From an uncultured Alistipes sp. (GTDB lineage: Bacteria; Bacteroidota; Bacteroidia; Bacteroidales; Rikenellaceae), in NCBI GenBank assembly GCA_944321765.1, contig CALUMQ010000028.1:40918-104917 (forward strand): a stretch of DNA of 64,000 bases, written 5' to 3'. The notes beneath the pieces are model-generated. The model worked only from the letters and a program-made list of their open reading frames with translations. It was not told the DNA's origin and did no database searches. Below, one piece after another: positions 16,997 through 26,120 of this stretch. The translations under genes were made by a program, and so were the position numbers. Numbering within the stretch: the first letter of the stretch is position 1; every line of letters begins with the position of its first letter.

Positions 16997-18913
16997 ATGG
17001 CAAAGATTATTGGTATCGACTTGGGCACTACGAACTCCTGCGTAGCAGTGATGGAGGGCAACGAACCGGTTGTGATCCCCAACTCCGAGGGACACCGCAC
17101 GACCCCTTCGGTCGTGGCATTTACGGCGGAGGGCGAGCGTAAGGTGGGTGATCCCGCCAAGCGTCAGGCGATCACCAACCCGAAGCGTACGGTCTTTTCG
17201 ATCAAGCGTTTCATGGGTGAGACCTATGACAAGGTGACTGCCGATATCGCCCGTGCGCCCTATACGATCGTGCGTGGAGACAACAATACGCCGCGTGTCG
17301 ACATCGACGGACGTCAGTATACGCCTCAGGAGATTTCGGCCATCATCCTGCAGAAGATGAAGAAGACGGCCGAGGATTATCTGGGTCAGGAGGTCACGGA
17401 GGCCGTGATCACGGTTCCTGCCTACTTCTCCGACTCGCAGCGTCAGGCTACGAAGGAGGCGGGCGAGATTGCCGGACTGAAGGTTCGTCGAATCATCAAC
17501 GAGCCTACGGCAGCGGCGCTGGCCTACGGTCTTGACAAGAAGAACAACGATATGAAGATCGCCGTATACGACCTGGGAGGCGGAACGTTCGATATCTCCA
17601 TCCTGGAGCTCGGTGACGGTGTCTTCGAAGTGAAATCCACGAACGGCGATACGCACCTGGGAGGCGATGATTTCGACCACGTGCTGATCGACTACATGGC
17701 CGAGGCATTCAAGGCCGAGCACGGAGTAGACCTTCGTGAGGACCCGATGGCGCTTCAGCGTCTGAAGGAGGCTGCCGAGAAGGCGAAGATCGAGCTGTCG
17801 TCCTCGACGACCACGGAGATCAACCTTCCGTACATCATGCCGGTGAACGGCATTCCGCAGCACCTGGTCATGACGCTGACGCGTGCGAAATTCGAGCAGT
17901 TGTGCGATCATCTGATCCGCAAGACGGTGGAGCCGTGCAAGCTGGCGCTGCGTGATGCGGGTCTGGAGGCTTCGCAGATCGACGAAGTGATCCTCGTGGG
18001 TGGTTCGACGCGTATTCCTGCGATCCAGAAGATCGTCGAGGATTTCTTCGGCAAGACGCCCAACAAGTCGGTCAACCCCGACGAGGTCGTAGCCATCGGT
18101 GCCGCCATCCAGGGTGGTGTGCTGACAGGCGAAGTGAAGGATGTGCTGCTGCTGGATGTTACGCCGCTGTCGCTGGGTATCGAGACGCTGGGCGGCGTGA
18201 TGACCAAGCTGATCGACGCCAACACGACGATCCCGACGCGCAAGTCGGAGGTCTTCTCGACGGCTGCCGACAACCAGCCTTCGGTCGAGATCAACGTATG
18301 CCAGGGTGAGCGTCCGCTGGCCCGCGACAACAAGTCGATCGGTCGGTTCCACCTCGACGGCATTCCGGCCGCACCGCGTGGTGTGCCGCAGATCGAGGTA
18401 ACGTTCGATATCGATGCCAACGGTATTCTGAACGTATCGGCCAAGGACAAGGGCACGGGCAAGGAGCAGAAGATCCGTATCGAGGCATCGTCGGGCCTTA
18501 CCGAGCAGGAGATCCAGCGGATGCGTGACGAGGCCAAGGCCAACGAAGCGAAGGACAAGGCCGAGAAGGAGCGTATCGACAAGATCAACGCCGCCGACTC
18601 GAACATCTTCTCGACGGAGAAGCAGCTCAAGGAGTATGGAGACAAGCTTCCTGCCGACAAGAAGGCTGCTATCGAGGGCGCCCTTGCCAAGCTGAAGGAG
18701 GCTCACAAGAATGCCGACGTAGCCGCCATCGACACGGCGATGAACGAGCTGAATGCCGCATGGCAGGCCGCCTCGCAGGACATCTACTCGGCACAGCAGT
18801 CGCAGCAGGGCGGAGCCCAGTCGGGAGCCGGCCAGCAGCAGTCGCAGCAGAGCACGGGATCTCAGTCGAACAACGGCCAGCCTGAGGACGTTGAGTTCGA
18901 GGAGGTCAAATAA
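16997..18913 (+). CDS. dnaK: Molecular chaperone DnaK (Hsp70)
   Basis: The protein has 638 residues from ATG 16997, the normal length. The ATPase domain opens with [16 protein letters not shown] and contains [12 protein letters not shown] and [13 protein letters not shown]. The substrate-binding domain starts near [18 protein letters not shown]. The C terminus is a Gln/Ser/Gly-rich tail ending in the EEVK motif. It folds and protects cytoplasmic proteins with DnaJ and GrpE, which are not adjacent; dnaK is a single transcription unit here. Regulation is probably through the dyads at 16787-16881. Confidence 0.98.
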   Translation: MAKIIGIDLGTTNSCVAVMEGNEPVVIPNSEGHRTTPSVVAFTAEGERKVGDPAKRQAITNPKRTVFSIKRFMGETYDKVTADIARAPYTIVRGDNNTPRVDIDGRQYTPQEISAIILQKMKKTAEDYLGQEVTEAVITVPAYFSDSQRQATKEAGEIAGLKVRRIINEPTAAALAYGLDKKNNDMKIAVYDLGGGTFDISILELGDGVFEVKSTNGDTHLGGDDFDHVLIDYMAEAFKAEHGVDLREDPMALQRLKEAAEKAKIELSSSTTTEINLPYIMPVNGIPQHLVMTLTRAKFEQLCDHLIRKTVEPCKLALRDAGLEASQIDEVILVGGSTRIPAIQKIVEDFFGKTPNKSVNPDEVVAIGAAIQGGVLTGEVKDVLLLDVTPLSLGIETLGGVMTKLIDANTTIPTRKSEVFSTAADNQPSVEINVCQGERPLARDNKSIGRFHLDGIPAAPRGVPQIEVTFDIDANGILNVSAKDKGTGKEQKIRIEASSGLTEQEIQRMRDEAKANEAKDKAEKERIDKINAADSNIFSTEKQLKEYGDKLPADKKAAIEGALAKLKEAHKNADVAAIDTAMNELNAAWQAASQDIYSAQQSQQGGAQSGAGQQQSQQSTGSQSNNGQPEDVEFEEVK

Positions 18914-18958
18914 GGACCGCAGGACCGCTTCTTCTGAAGCGGAAGCCATATAATCGCG

Positions 18959-18995
18959 AAGAGCGCGTTCCGGAAACGGAGCGCGCTCTTTTTTT
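18959..18995 (+). terminator. Intrinsic terminator after dnaK
   Basis: A 9-bp stem (18959-18967 with 18982-18990), with further pairing in the loop, ends in a run of seven or more T residues. Confidence 0.85.
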
Positions 18996-19040
18996 GTCGA
19001 CATTTCCGCCTGTTTCGGGTGGGCGGAGGTCATATCCATG

Positions 19041-19056
19041 TATTTTTGTATTTTTG
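19041..19056 (+). promoter_or_regulatory. Duplicated -7 boxes before the SMR gene
   Basis: TATTTTTG occurs twice back to back (19041-19048 and 19049-19056), both full matches to TAnnTTTG. No clear TTTG is seen at the -33 distance. Confidence 0.4.
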
Positions 19057-19065
19057 CCCCGTCTT

Positions 19066-19087
19066 TTTAATGACGGTTTAATGACGG
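19066..19087 (+). repeat. 11-bp tandem repeat just before the SMR start
   Basis: TTTAATGACGG is present twice without a gap (19066-19076 and 19077-19087), ending 7 bases before the ATG. It lies in the presumed 5' leader. Confidence 0.8.
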
Positions 19088-19094
19088 TTGCGCC

Positions 19095-19415
19095 ATGGCA
19101 TGGATGTATCTGTTTTTTGCGGGGCTGTTCGAGATAGGGTGGCCGCTGGGTTTCAAACTGGCCGCGCTGAACCCTCGGCACCATCTCCTTTATCTGGTTT
19201 TGTCCATTATTTCGATGGGCTTGAGCGGACTGCTGCTCTATTGGGCGCAGCGAGACATCCCGATGGGCACGGCCTACCTCGTTTGGACGGGGATCGGCGG
19301 CATCGGCACCGTTTTGATCGGCATCATCTTCTTCCATGATGCCGTGACCTTCTGGCGGATGTTTTTCCTTTCGCTGGTTTTTATCGGCATCGTGGGGCTG
19401 AAGCTGGCCCACTGA
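19095..19415 (+). CDS. Small multidrug resistance (SMR) exporter, Gdx/SugE-like
   Basis: The protein has 106 residues and four predicted membrane helices. The conserved charged residue E13 lies in the first helix (AGLFEIGWPLGFK). The motif MGTAYLVWTGIGGIGTVLIG is typical of SMR proteins, and the WPLGFK variant points to the guanidinium-exporter (Gdx, formerly SugE) branch more than to EmrE. No guanidine riboswitch is visible in the 180 bases upstream. Its stop lies 10 bases from the stop of the convergent fucosidase gene. Confidence 0.85.
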   Translation: MAWMYLFFAGLFEIGWPLGFKLAALNPRHHLLYLVLSIISMGLSGLLLYWAQRDIPMGTAYLVWTGIGGIGTVLIGIIFFHDAVTFWRMFFLSLVFIGIVGLKLAH

Positions 19416-19425
19416 GCGGTTCCCG

Positions 19426-20730
19426 TCACTCCTTCACTGTGAGTACGACGATGTGGTCGGGAGCTGCGGGTTGCGTACCCAATTGAAGCAGCACTCCTTC
19501 GTCATCCTGCCGGAATGCGACCTTGCTGCCGTCTGCATGGGTCACGGCTTCACGTACGCGCATGCCTTTCAGCGGCACGAAAAGCTCCGTATCCGGCCAG
19601 TCGAGAATGTGTACGAAGACCCGGTCCCCGCGGCGCGTCGTCACGCCCCACGCGCGCGGCGTTACGGGCCCGGCCTGCGTGCCGTAGATGGTTTCGCCGT
19701 TCATGCGGAGCCACTCGCCGATCGCTCCGAGCCGTTCGAGTGCCGCTTCGGGCAGTGCTCCGTCGGGCTGCGGGCCGATGTTGAGCAGCAGATTTCCGCC
19801 GCGTCCGGCCGCTCCTGCCAGGTAACGGATCAGCTCTTCGGCCGATTTGTAGTTGCGATCGGTGAGGCTGTATCCCCACGAACCGTTCATCGTCTGACAG
19901 GTTTCGAGCGGCAGGCTGCTGACCTCCTGTCCCGATAGTCCGGCGGTATTTTCACCCGGGAGGTCGCGTTCGAAGGTCTGGGCATCCTCACCCTCGAAGG
20001 GGACGAGATGGTGGTTGTTGATTATCAGACAGGCGGGCTGCAGCCGATGAATCAGCGTGTAGAGCTCTCCGAGCCGCCAGTCGAATCCGGGATTCTGGTC
20101 CTGATCCCACACGCCGTCGAACCAGATGGCTCCGACCTTGCCGTATTGCGTGAGCAGTTCGGTGAGCTGTGCCTTCATGAAGTCGAAATAGGCGTCGGCG
20201 TTCTCCTTGCCGGGATCACGTCCCGTTCCGAGTCCCGTACGGCCGCGCGGGGCATCTTCGCGCCACCAGTCGATGAGCGAGTAGTAGAAGTGAAGTCCGA
20301 GCCCCTGCCGGTGACACTCTTCGGCAAGCTCCTTCACCACGTCGCGGCCGAAGGAAGTGGCATCCACGACGTTGTAGGGCGATTGCGCGGTGTGGAACAT
20401 CGAGAAGCCGTCGTGATGGCGGGTGGTGAAGCAGATGTAGCGGGCTCCGGCCTTGCGGAACGCCTCGACCCAGGCCCGGGCGTCGAACTTCGACGGGTAG
20501 AAGCCTCCGGCAAGAAGCGCGTATTCGTCGCGGTTGATGCTGCGGTTGTTCATGACCCATTCGCCCTGTCCGGGCAGGGCGTAGAGCCCCCAGTGGAGGA
20601 AGATGCCGAATCGGCTGTCGGCGAATTGCTGACGGGCTACAAGGTTTTCGGGTGCCGGAACGTATCCGGGCTGCGCGGTGGCGCTCAGGGCGAGCAGGGC
20701 TGCGCAGCAACAGAGGAGGAGTCGTTTCAT
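19426..20730 (-). CDS. GH29 alpha-L-fucosidase
   Basis: The protein has 434 residues. The N terminus is a signal peptide cleaved near SATAQ, so the enzyme is exported. The GH29 domain shows FGIFLHWGLYALPGQGEWV, CFTTRHHDGFSMF and the nucleophile D205 in AIWFDGVWD. NLLLNIGPQPDG is the conserved end of the barrel, followed by a small beta domain. It would release fucose from host glycans such as mucin or milk oligosaccharides. It has its own -7 box at 20753-20760 and no polysaccharide-utilisation genes beside it. Confidence 0.92.
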   Translation of the reverse strand: MKRLLLCCCAALLALSATAQPGYVPAPENLVARQQFADSRFGIFLHWGLYALPGQGEWVMNNRSINRDEYALLAGGFYPSKFDARAWVEAFRKAGARYICFTTRHHDGFSMFHTAQSPYNVVDATSFGRDVVKELAEECHRQGLGLHFYYSLIDWWREDAPRGRTGLGTGRDPGKENADAYFDFMKAQLTELLTQYGKVGAIWFDGVWDQDQNPGFDWRLGELYTLIHRLQPACLIINNHHLVPFEGEDAQTFERDLPGENTAGLSGQEVSSLPLETCQTMNGSWGYSLTDRNYKSAEELIRYLAGAAGRGGNLLLNIGPQPDGALPEAALERLGAIGEWLRMNGETIYGTQAGPVTPRAWGVTTRRGDRVFVHILDWPDTELFVPLKGMRVREAVTHADGSKVAFRQDDEGVLLQLGTQPAAPDHIVVLTVKE

Positions 20731-20752
20731 CGTATATTCGGGTTAGTTTTTC

Positions 20753-20760
20753 CAAATATA
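20753..20760 (-). promoter_or_regulatory. -7 box for the fucosidase gene
   Basis: The minus strand reads TATATTTG, a match to TAnnTTTG, 23 bases before the ATG. CGTATATT at 20731-20738 and AATATACG-like sequence at 20755-20762 form a short inverted repeat around the leader. Confidence 0.5.
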
Positions 20761-20797
20761 CGAAAAAAACCGGGTTTTCGCTGGTTCAGCGAGGTTT

Positions 20798-21688
20798 TTA
20801 TGCCTGTTCCCCGGGTCTCTCGGCGTGCCACATGCCGTAGAGGATCAGTGCGGCGCCGAGAAGTGCCACGAGGGTGATGCGTTCGTTGATGAACGCCGCG
20901 GCGGTGAGGATCGTCACCAGCGGGTTGATGTAGATGTAGTTGGTCGTGCGCACGGCGCCGAGGCGGTGCATGGCGGCATTCCAGAGCAGGTAGCAGAGCA
21001 TCGAGGCGATGACCCCGAGGAAGAGGAGGTTGCCCCACACGGCGGGTTGTGCGAGGGTCTGCCACGAGACGTCGAAGGGTCGGAATGCGAACCAGGGGAG
21101 AATGGTGAGCAGTCCGTAGAAAAAGACCTTGCGGGTGATGAAGAGGGCGGGGTATCGGTCTCCGAGCTTCTTGATCAGCAGCGAGTAGAGCATCCAGAGC
21201 CATGCGGCGCAGAAAGCCAGCAGGTCGCCGCGGGGGGAGAGCCGCAGGACGAAGTGACCGTTGAGCACCACGAGGACCATCCCGACGAATGCCAGGGCGG
21301 ATCCCAGGGCCTGACGCCGGGACATGCGCTCGTTGCGGTCGATGATGCTCAACACGAGGGCGGTCCAAACGGGTGCCGTGCAGACGATCAGCGAGACGTT
21401 TGACGCCGGAGCGTATTCGAGGGCGATGTTTTCGGTCAGGAAGTAGATCGAGCCGCCGCAGATTCCGGCCGCGAGGAGCAGGGCTTCGTCGCGCAGGGAT
21501 TGGGCCCACATTCGCCCCCGCGCAAAGGGGAGGATGCAGAGATATGCCAGGACGAACCGCATGAAGAAGATCTCGGCGGGTGTCAGCGAATGGGCGATGA
21601 GGATCTTCGTGGAGACGAACGTGGCGCCCCACACGGCCACGGTGAAGAGGGCCGCGAGGTGATATTTGGAGTCGGAATGGTTCGGCAT
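20798..21688 (-). CDS. EamA/DMT-family transporter
   Basis: The protein has 296 residues from ATG 21688 (MPNHSDSKYHLAALF); an ATG at 21718 is in frame but adds a polar leader. About ten hydrophobic helices are arranged as two EamA repeats, with AVWGATFVSTKIL at the start of the first and LWNAAMHRLGAVRTTNYIY at the end of the second. Such proteins export metabolites or drugs; the substrate cannot be predicted. A -7 box (TATTTTTG on the minus strand) is at 21716-21723. Confidence 0.85.
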   Translation of the reverse strand: MPNHSDSKYHLAALFTVAVWGATFVSTKILIAHSLTPAEIFFMRFVLAYLCILPFARGRMWAQSLRDEALLLAAGICGGSIYFLTENIALEYAPASNVSLIVCTAPVWTALVLSIIDRNERMSRRQALGSALAFVGMVLVVLNGHFVLRLSPRGDLLAFCAAWLWMLYSLLIKKLGDRYPALFITRKVFFYGLLTILPWFAFRPFDVSWQTLAQPAVWGNLLFLGVIASMLCYLLWNAAMHRLGAVRTTNYIYINPLVTILTAAAFINERITLVALLGAALILYGMWHAERPGEQA

Positions 21689-21715
21689 GGGCAGCGGGGA
21701 ACGATAAATCGGGAT

Positions 21716-21723
21716 CAAAAATA
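21716..21723 (-). promoter_or_regulatory. -7 box for the EamA transporter
   Basis: The minus strand reads TATTTTTG, matching TAnnTTTG, 28 bases before ATG 21688. This position favours ATG 21688 over 21718. Confidence 0.45.
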
Positions 21724-21848
21724 GGCAAATTTTCGGATCGTGCGTCTTTCGGAGGCGCAGAAAGCGCGAAAGATTCGCCGCGCGGCGATAAATTTTCCGA
21801 AGGAGCCATTTTCTGGGATGGAAAAGGCGTTATTTCATACTTTTTTTC

Positions 21849-21856
21849 TATCTTTG
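21849..21856 (+). promoter_or_regulatory. -7 box for secDF
   Basis: TATCTTTG is a full match to TAnnTTTG, 58 bases before the ATG of secDF. No -33 TTTG is seen. Confidence 0.45.
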
Positions 21857-21913
21857 CGTGCTATTGTGCGTAATGACAATTACAACAACAAATAATAAAT
21901 TTTTTTCATTCCA

Positions 21914-24900
21914 ATGCAAAGTAAAGGTTTCATTAAACTCGTCGCGGTGCTTCTGGCGCTCGCGTGTGTTTATCAGCTCTCCTTCACGTTCAAGACGCGA
22001 AGCGTAGAGAAGAAGGCGGCGGAGTATGCCGCACAGTTCCCGCTCGAGAGCCAGGGCGAGGCCGAGCAGCACTACCTTGACTCGGTACAGAATCTCCCGG
22101 TCTACAACCTCGGGATCCGCAAGTTCACCTACAAGGAGTGCAAGGAGAAGGAGTTGAACCTGGGTCTGGACCTCAAGGGCGGTATGAACGTGAGGCTGGA
22201 GGCTCAGGTCGAGGATGTCGTGCAGGCGCTTGCCGGCGACAGCCAGAACGATCCTGCCTTCGTGGAGGCGATTGCCGAGGCCAATGAGGCGATGAAGCAG
22301 GGCTCGTCGTCGGACTATATCGGCGACTTTGTCAAGGCCTACTCGCGGCTGTCGAACGGACGTCCCATCGCGGAGATCTTCGTAAGCCCCGACCGCAAGG
22401 ACATCACCCTGGAGAGCTCGGATGCCGACGTGGAGCGTTTCCTCAAGAAGGAGACCGAGGCCGCCATTGGCGCGTCGTTCAACGTGCTTCGCAGTCGTAT
22501 CGACCACTTCGGCGTGACGCAGCCCAACATCATGCGCCTTCCGAACTCGCACCGTATTCTGGTGGAGCTTCCGGGTGTGAAGGAGCCGCAGCGAGTCCGC
22601 GACCTGTTGCAGGGAACCGCATCGCTGGAGTTCTGGCTGACGTACGACGCCAATGAGGTGCTTCCGGCCCTGGTTTCGGCCGACAAGCAGCTTCGCGAGA
22701 TCCTTTCGCAGCAGGCAACGACGACGCCCGAGACGAGCGCCGTGACGACGGCTGCCGATACGACGGCTTCCGCCGCAACGATCGACACGGCCGAGGGCCT
22801 GATCGCCGAGGTGGGTGCCGATTCGACGGAGGTGGCCCAGAATGTTGCCGCTTCCGACCGTTACGACCGGGAGCAGAACCCGCTCTTCTCGGTGCTTGAT
22901 CCGCGTTATGCCGGAGGTGCCGCCATCGGTGCTGCCTACAAGGCCGATATCGCAGCGGTCAACGAGTACCTTTCCATGCCGGCGGTTCGGGAGCTCTTCC
23001 CGGCCGACATCGAGTTCAAGTGGGGTGTCAAGGGCGATGACCGCATCGACGGACGCTACTACCTGTATGCCATCAAGGTGACGACGCCCGACGGCAAGGC
23101 TCCGCTCGACGGATCGGTCGTAACGGACGCCACGGAGCAGTACGCACAGCGCGGTGCCACGGCCGAGGTATCGATGACCATGAACGCCGAGGGAACGCGC
23201 GAGTGGGCGCGTCTGACGGGCGAGAACATCGGCAAATGCATCGCCATCGTGCTCGACGGATACGTATATTCCGCTCCGCGTGTGAACACGAAGATCGACA
23301 AGGGCTCGTCGCAGATTACGGGCGACTTCACGATCCAGGAGGCGCAGGACCTTGCCAACGTGCTCAACTCGGGTAAGGTTCCGGCACCTGCCAAGATCAT
23401 CCAGGATACGGTCGTAGGACCTTCGCTGGGTCAGGAGTCGATCAACGCCGGTATGATCTCGTTCGTGCTGGCCTTCATCCTGGTGCTCCTCTACATGGGT
23501 CTCTTCTACAAGACGGCAGGCTGGATGGCCGACGTCGCCCTGTTGACGAACGTCTTCCTGCTGATGGGCGTTCTGGTATCGTTCGGTGCGGTGCTGACCC
23601 TCCCGGGTATCGCCGGTATCGTGCTGACGATGGGTATGGCTGTCGACGCCAACGTGATTATCTACGAGCGTATCAAGGAGGAGCTTCGCGGCGGCAAGGG
23701 CCTGTCGCTGGCCATCAAGGACGGCTTCTCGAAAGCCTACTCGGCCATCATCGACGGACAGCTGACGACGATCATCACGGGTATCGTGCTCTTCGTCTTC
23801 GGTACGGGTCCCGTCCAGGGCTTCGCCACGACGCTGATCATCGGTATCATCACCTCGGTCTTCTGCGCCATCTTCATCACGCGTCTGCTGATCGAGTGGA
23901 TCGTTGCCAAGTGGGGCACGATCTCCTTCTCGCACAAGTGGTCGGAGAACTTCCTCAACAATACGCACGTTGACTTCCTCAGCAAGCGCAAGGTTGCCTA
24001 CATCATCTCCGCGGCTCTGATCGTGCTGTCGGTTCTGTCGTTCTTCGTGCGCGGCCTGAACCTCGGTGCCGAGTTCACGGGCGGACGTGCCTACGTGATC
24101 CGTTTCGACCAGGCTGTTTCGGCCGAGGAGGTTCGTGCGAACCTTGAGCGCGAGTTCTCGCAGATCGAGGGTGCCGACGCATCGTCGATCAGCTTCGAGG
24201 TAAAGCAGTACGGCAACGAGAACCAGATGCGCGTGGTGACGCAGTACCGTTACGACGATACGTCGGACGAGGCTACGGCCGAGGTCGAGCAGATTATCTA
24301 CGACGCATTGAAGCCGCTCTATTCGTACGACATCACCTTTGACCAGTTCCGCAACACGCAGACCGATGCGAACGGTATCCTGACGGCCGACAAGATCGGA
24401 CCTTCGATTGCTCAGGACATGACGTGGAACGCCATCTATTCGGTGCTCTTCTCGCTGATCGCCATCGGTTTGTATATCACCTTCCGCTTCAAGCGCTGGC
24501 AGTGGGCAACGGGAGCAACGCTTGCCCTGGCGTTCAACGCCCTGCTGATCATCGGAATCTTCTCGATGTTCTACGGCATCCTGCCGTTCAACCTTGAGGT
24601 GAACCAGGCCTTCATCGCCGCGATCCTGACGATCATCGGTTACGCGATCAACGATACGGTGGTTGTCTTCGACCGAATCCGCGAGTACCTGGGACTCTAT
24701 CCGAAGCGTGCGCTCAGCGAGAACGTGAACAATGCCATCAACTCGACGCTGTCGCGTACGATCAACACCTCGGGAACGACGCTCGTAACGCTGCTTGCGA
24801 TCTTCTTCTTCGGCGGCGAGACGATTCGCGGCTTCATCTTCGCGCTGATCATTGGTGTTGTGGTAGGTACCGCCGCCACGATCTTCATCGCTACGCCCAT

Positions 24901-24946
24901 GGCCTACGACCTGATGCTCAAGCGCAACAAGGAGCTCAAGAAGTAG
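21914..24946 (+). CDS. secDF: Protein translocase SecDF fusion
   Basis: The protein has 1010 residues, joining SecD and SecF in one chain as is usual in Bacteroidota. The SecD part shows NLGLDLKGGMNVRLE, a large periplasmic region with an insert rich in Thr/Ala/Glu (about 270-310), and AGMISFVLAFILVLLYMGLF followed by GMAVDANVIIYERIKEE. The SecF part starts after FLSKRKVAYIISA, with NLGAEFTGGRAYVIRF and GYAINDTVVVFDRIRE. It uses the proton gradient to pull exported proteins out of SecYEG. A terminator follows directly. Confidence 0.97.
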   Translation: MQSKGFIKLVAVLLALACVYQLSFTFKTRSVEKKAAEYAAQFPLESQGEAEQHYLDSVQNLPVYNLGIRKFTYKECKEKELNLGLDLKGGMNVRLEAQVEDVVQALAGDSQNDPAFVEAIAEANEAMKQGSSSDYIGDFVKAYSRLSNGRPIAEIFVSPDRKDITLESSDADVERFLKKETEAAIGASFNVLRSRIDHFGVTQPNIMRLPNSHRILVELPGVKEPQRVRDLLQGTASLEFWLTYDANEVLPALVSADKQLREILSQQATTTPETSAVTTAADTTASAATIDTAEGLIAEVGADSTEVAQNVAASDRYDREQNPLFSVLDPRYAGGAAIGAAYKADIAAVNEYLSMPAVRELFPADIEFKWGVKGDDRIDGRYYLYAIKVTTPDGKAPLDGSVVTDATEQYAQRGATAEVSMTMNAEGTREWARLTGENIGKCIAIVLDGYVYSAPRVNTKIDKGSSQITGDFTIQEAQDLANVLNSGKVPAPAKIIQDTVVGPSLGQESINAGMISFVLAFILVLLYMGLFYKTAGWMADVALLTNVFLLMGVLVSFGAVLTLPGIAGIVLTMGMAVDANVIIYERIKEELRGGKGLSLAIKDGFSKAYSAIIDGQLTTIITGIVLFVFGTGPVQGFATTLIIGIITSVFCAIFITRLLIEWIVAKWGTISFSHKWSENFLNNTHVDFLSKRKVAYIISAALIVLSVLSFFVRGLNLGAEFTGGRAYVIRFDQAVSAEEVRANLEREFSQIEGADASSISFEVKQYGNENQMRVVTQYRYDDTSDEATAEVEQIIYDALKPLYSYDITFDQFRNTQTDANGILTADKIGPSIAQDMTWNAIYSVLFSLIAIGLYITFRFKRWQWATGATLALAFNALLIIGIFSMFYGILPFNLEVNQAFIAAILTIIGYAINDTVVVFDRIREYLGLYPKRALSENVNNAINSTLSRTINTSGTTLVTLLAIFFFGGETIRGFIFALIIGVVVGTAATIFIATPMAYDLMLKRNKELKK

Positions 24947-24985
24947 CCGGCAGGCGCAGCGGCTTTGCCGCCGACGCTTCACAAG

Positions 24986-25026
24986 AAAAAAGGATTGCTC
25001 AGGTTTTGAGCAGTCCTTTTTATTTT
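24986..25026 (+). terminator. Intrinsic terminator after secDF
   Basis: A stem of about 14 bp with one G-T pair (24986-25001 with 25007-25021) is followed by T-rich sequence. The loop and right arm overlap the promoter of the next operon. Confidence 0.8.
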
Positions 25027-25035
25027 TTACCTTTG
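25005..25035 (+). promoter_or_regulatory. Canonical promoter of the ybbR-coaE operon
   Basis: TTTG at 25005-25008, exactly 19 bases, then TACCTTTG at 25028-25035. This is a full match to the Bacteroidota consensus and overlaps the terminator hairpin of secDF. Confidence 0.75.
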
Positions 25036-25128
25036 TCGAAACGGCGGGTCCGAAAGCGGGACGGGACGAGCAGTTCGTTGCCGCCCGTATGTTGCGGAAC
25101 GCCCGATCGTGAAGAGCCGTAAGTTGCT

Positions 25129-25524
25129 ATGGAAACATTGCTCAAGTGGATGCATCGCTATGTGTCGCCGGTTTTTCTGGTGCTGCTGCTGGCATCCTTC
25201 ATCCTTTGGTACATCGCCAAACTGAACTATACCTACACGACGGAGCAGACCGTTCGTGTCAGCATTGCCGACCAGCCTCTCGAGATTCCCTGCGTGGTTG
25301 AGGGCATGGGAACCAACCTTTTCGGATATCAGGTCTACATGCACAAGACGCTGCGCATTCCGCTCGAGGAGATCAAGATGCATCCTTCGACGGAGGAGGG
25401 ACATACGGGGAAGTATGTCATCGATCCACAATCACTTCAGAAGGCCCTTGCCACGCGGTTCAGTGATATCAAGATCATCTCGCTGGGGGAGATCCCCGAG
25501 ATCGAAATGCCCGTACAACCATGA
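25129..25524 (+). CDS. Short YbbR-like membrane-anchored protein
   Basis: The protein has 131 residues. One membrane helix (VFLVLLLASFILWYIAKL) near the N terminus is followed by an extracytoplasmic domain that looks like one YbbR repeat (TTEQTVRVSIADQPLE, VVEGMGTNLFGYQ). In many bacteria YbbR/CdaR proteins control the diadenylate cyclase CdaA, whose gene here is at 11663-12469. Location just before coaE is common in Bacteroidota. It overlaps the start of coaE by 4 bases, so translation is probably coupled. Confidence 0.65.
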   Translation: METLLKWMHRYVSPVFLVLLLASFILWYIAKLNYTYTTEQTVRVSIADQPLEIPCVVEGMGTNLFGYQVYMHKTLRIPLEEIKMHPSTEEGHTGKYVIDPQSLQKALATRFSDIKIISLGEIPEIEMPVQP

Positions 25525-26120
25525 TGAAGGTGGGGATTACGGGCGGTATCGGCAGCGGCAAGAGCACCGTGTGCCGGCTTTTTGCCGAGCGCGGTATTGC
25601 CGTGTACGACAGTGATACGGAGGCCAAGCGGCTGATGCGCGACGATGCGTCGCTGCGAGCCCGCATCGCGGAGCGTTTCGGTGCGGCGGCCTACCGCAAC
25701 GGGGAGCTCGACCGCGGCTACCTGGCCGGTGCGGTCTTCGGGCATCCCGAGGCGCTGGCGGATCTGAATGCCATTGTGCATCCGGCAGTCATTGCCGATT
25801 TCGAGGCGTGGGCGAAACGCCAGTCGGGTCCATACGTGGTGCTGGAGAGCGCCATTCTGTTCGAGGCGGGTCTTGAACGGCATGTGGATCGTACGGTCGC
25901 CGTCGTGGCGCCGCTCGAACTGCGCATCGAACGCACGTGCCGGCGTGACGGCTGCTCGGCCGACGCCGTGCGGCGGCGCATTGCGGCCCAACTCGACGAC
26001 GATACGCTGCACGCGCGGGCCGACTATACCCTGGTAAATATTCACGAATCGGATCTCGCACCCACCGTCGAGCTCCTTGACCGCCGTTTTCGCCATGAAG
26101 CCCGCATGCCTCGTGCCTGA
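25521..26120 (+). CDS. coaE: Dephospho-CoA kinase
   Basis: The protein has 199 residues. The P-loop GGIGSGKST is at residues 8-16, followed by VYDSDTEAKRLM with the conserved D-x-D. LNAIVHPAVIADFEAW and VVLESAILFEAGLE are typical. It adds a phosphate to dephospho-CoA, the last step of coenzyme A synthesis. It starts inside the stop codon of the ybbR-like gene (ATGA overlap), and its end overlaps folP by 26 bases. Confidence 0.95.
   Translation: MMKVGITGGIGSGKSTVCRLFAERGIAVYDSDTEAKRLMRDDASLRARIAERFGAAAYRNGELDRGYLAGAVFGHPEALADLNAIVHPAVIADFEAWAKRQSGPYVVLESAILFEAGLERHVDRTVAVVAPLELRIERTCRRDGCSADAVRRRIAAQLDDDTLHARADYTLVNIHESDLAPTVELLDRRFRHEARMPRA

Noticed and set aside
16979-19039. Open frame of 686 codons opposite dnaK
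   Set aside because: Opposite-strand long frames are common for dnaK in GC-rich genomes; no domain is seen.
18996-19094. Guanidine riboswitch before the SMR gene
   Set aside because: None of the conserved ACGR-type or GGACGA-type elements is present; only the -7 boxes and the tandem repeat are seen.
21848-24982. Open frame of 1044 codons on the minus strand opposite secDF
   Set aside because: Arg/Asp/His-rich shadow of secDF with no recognisable domain.
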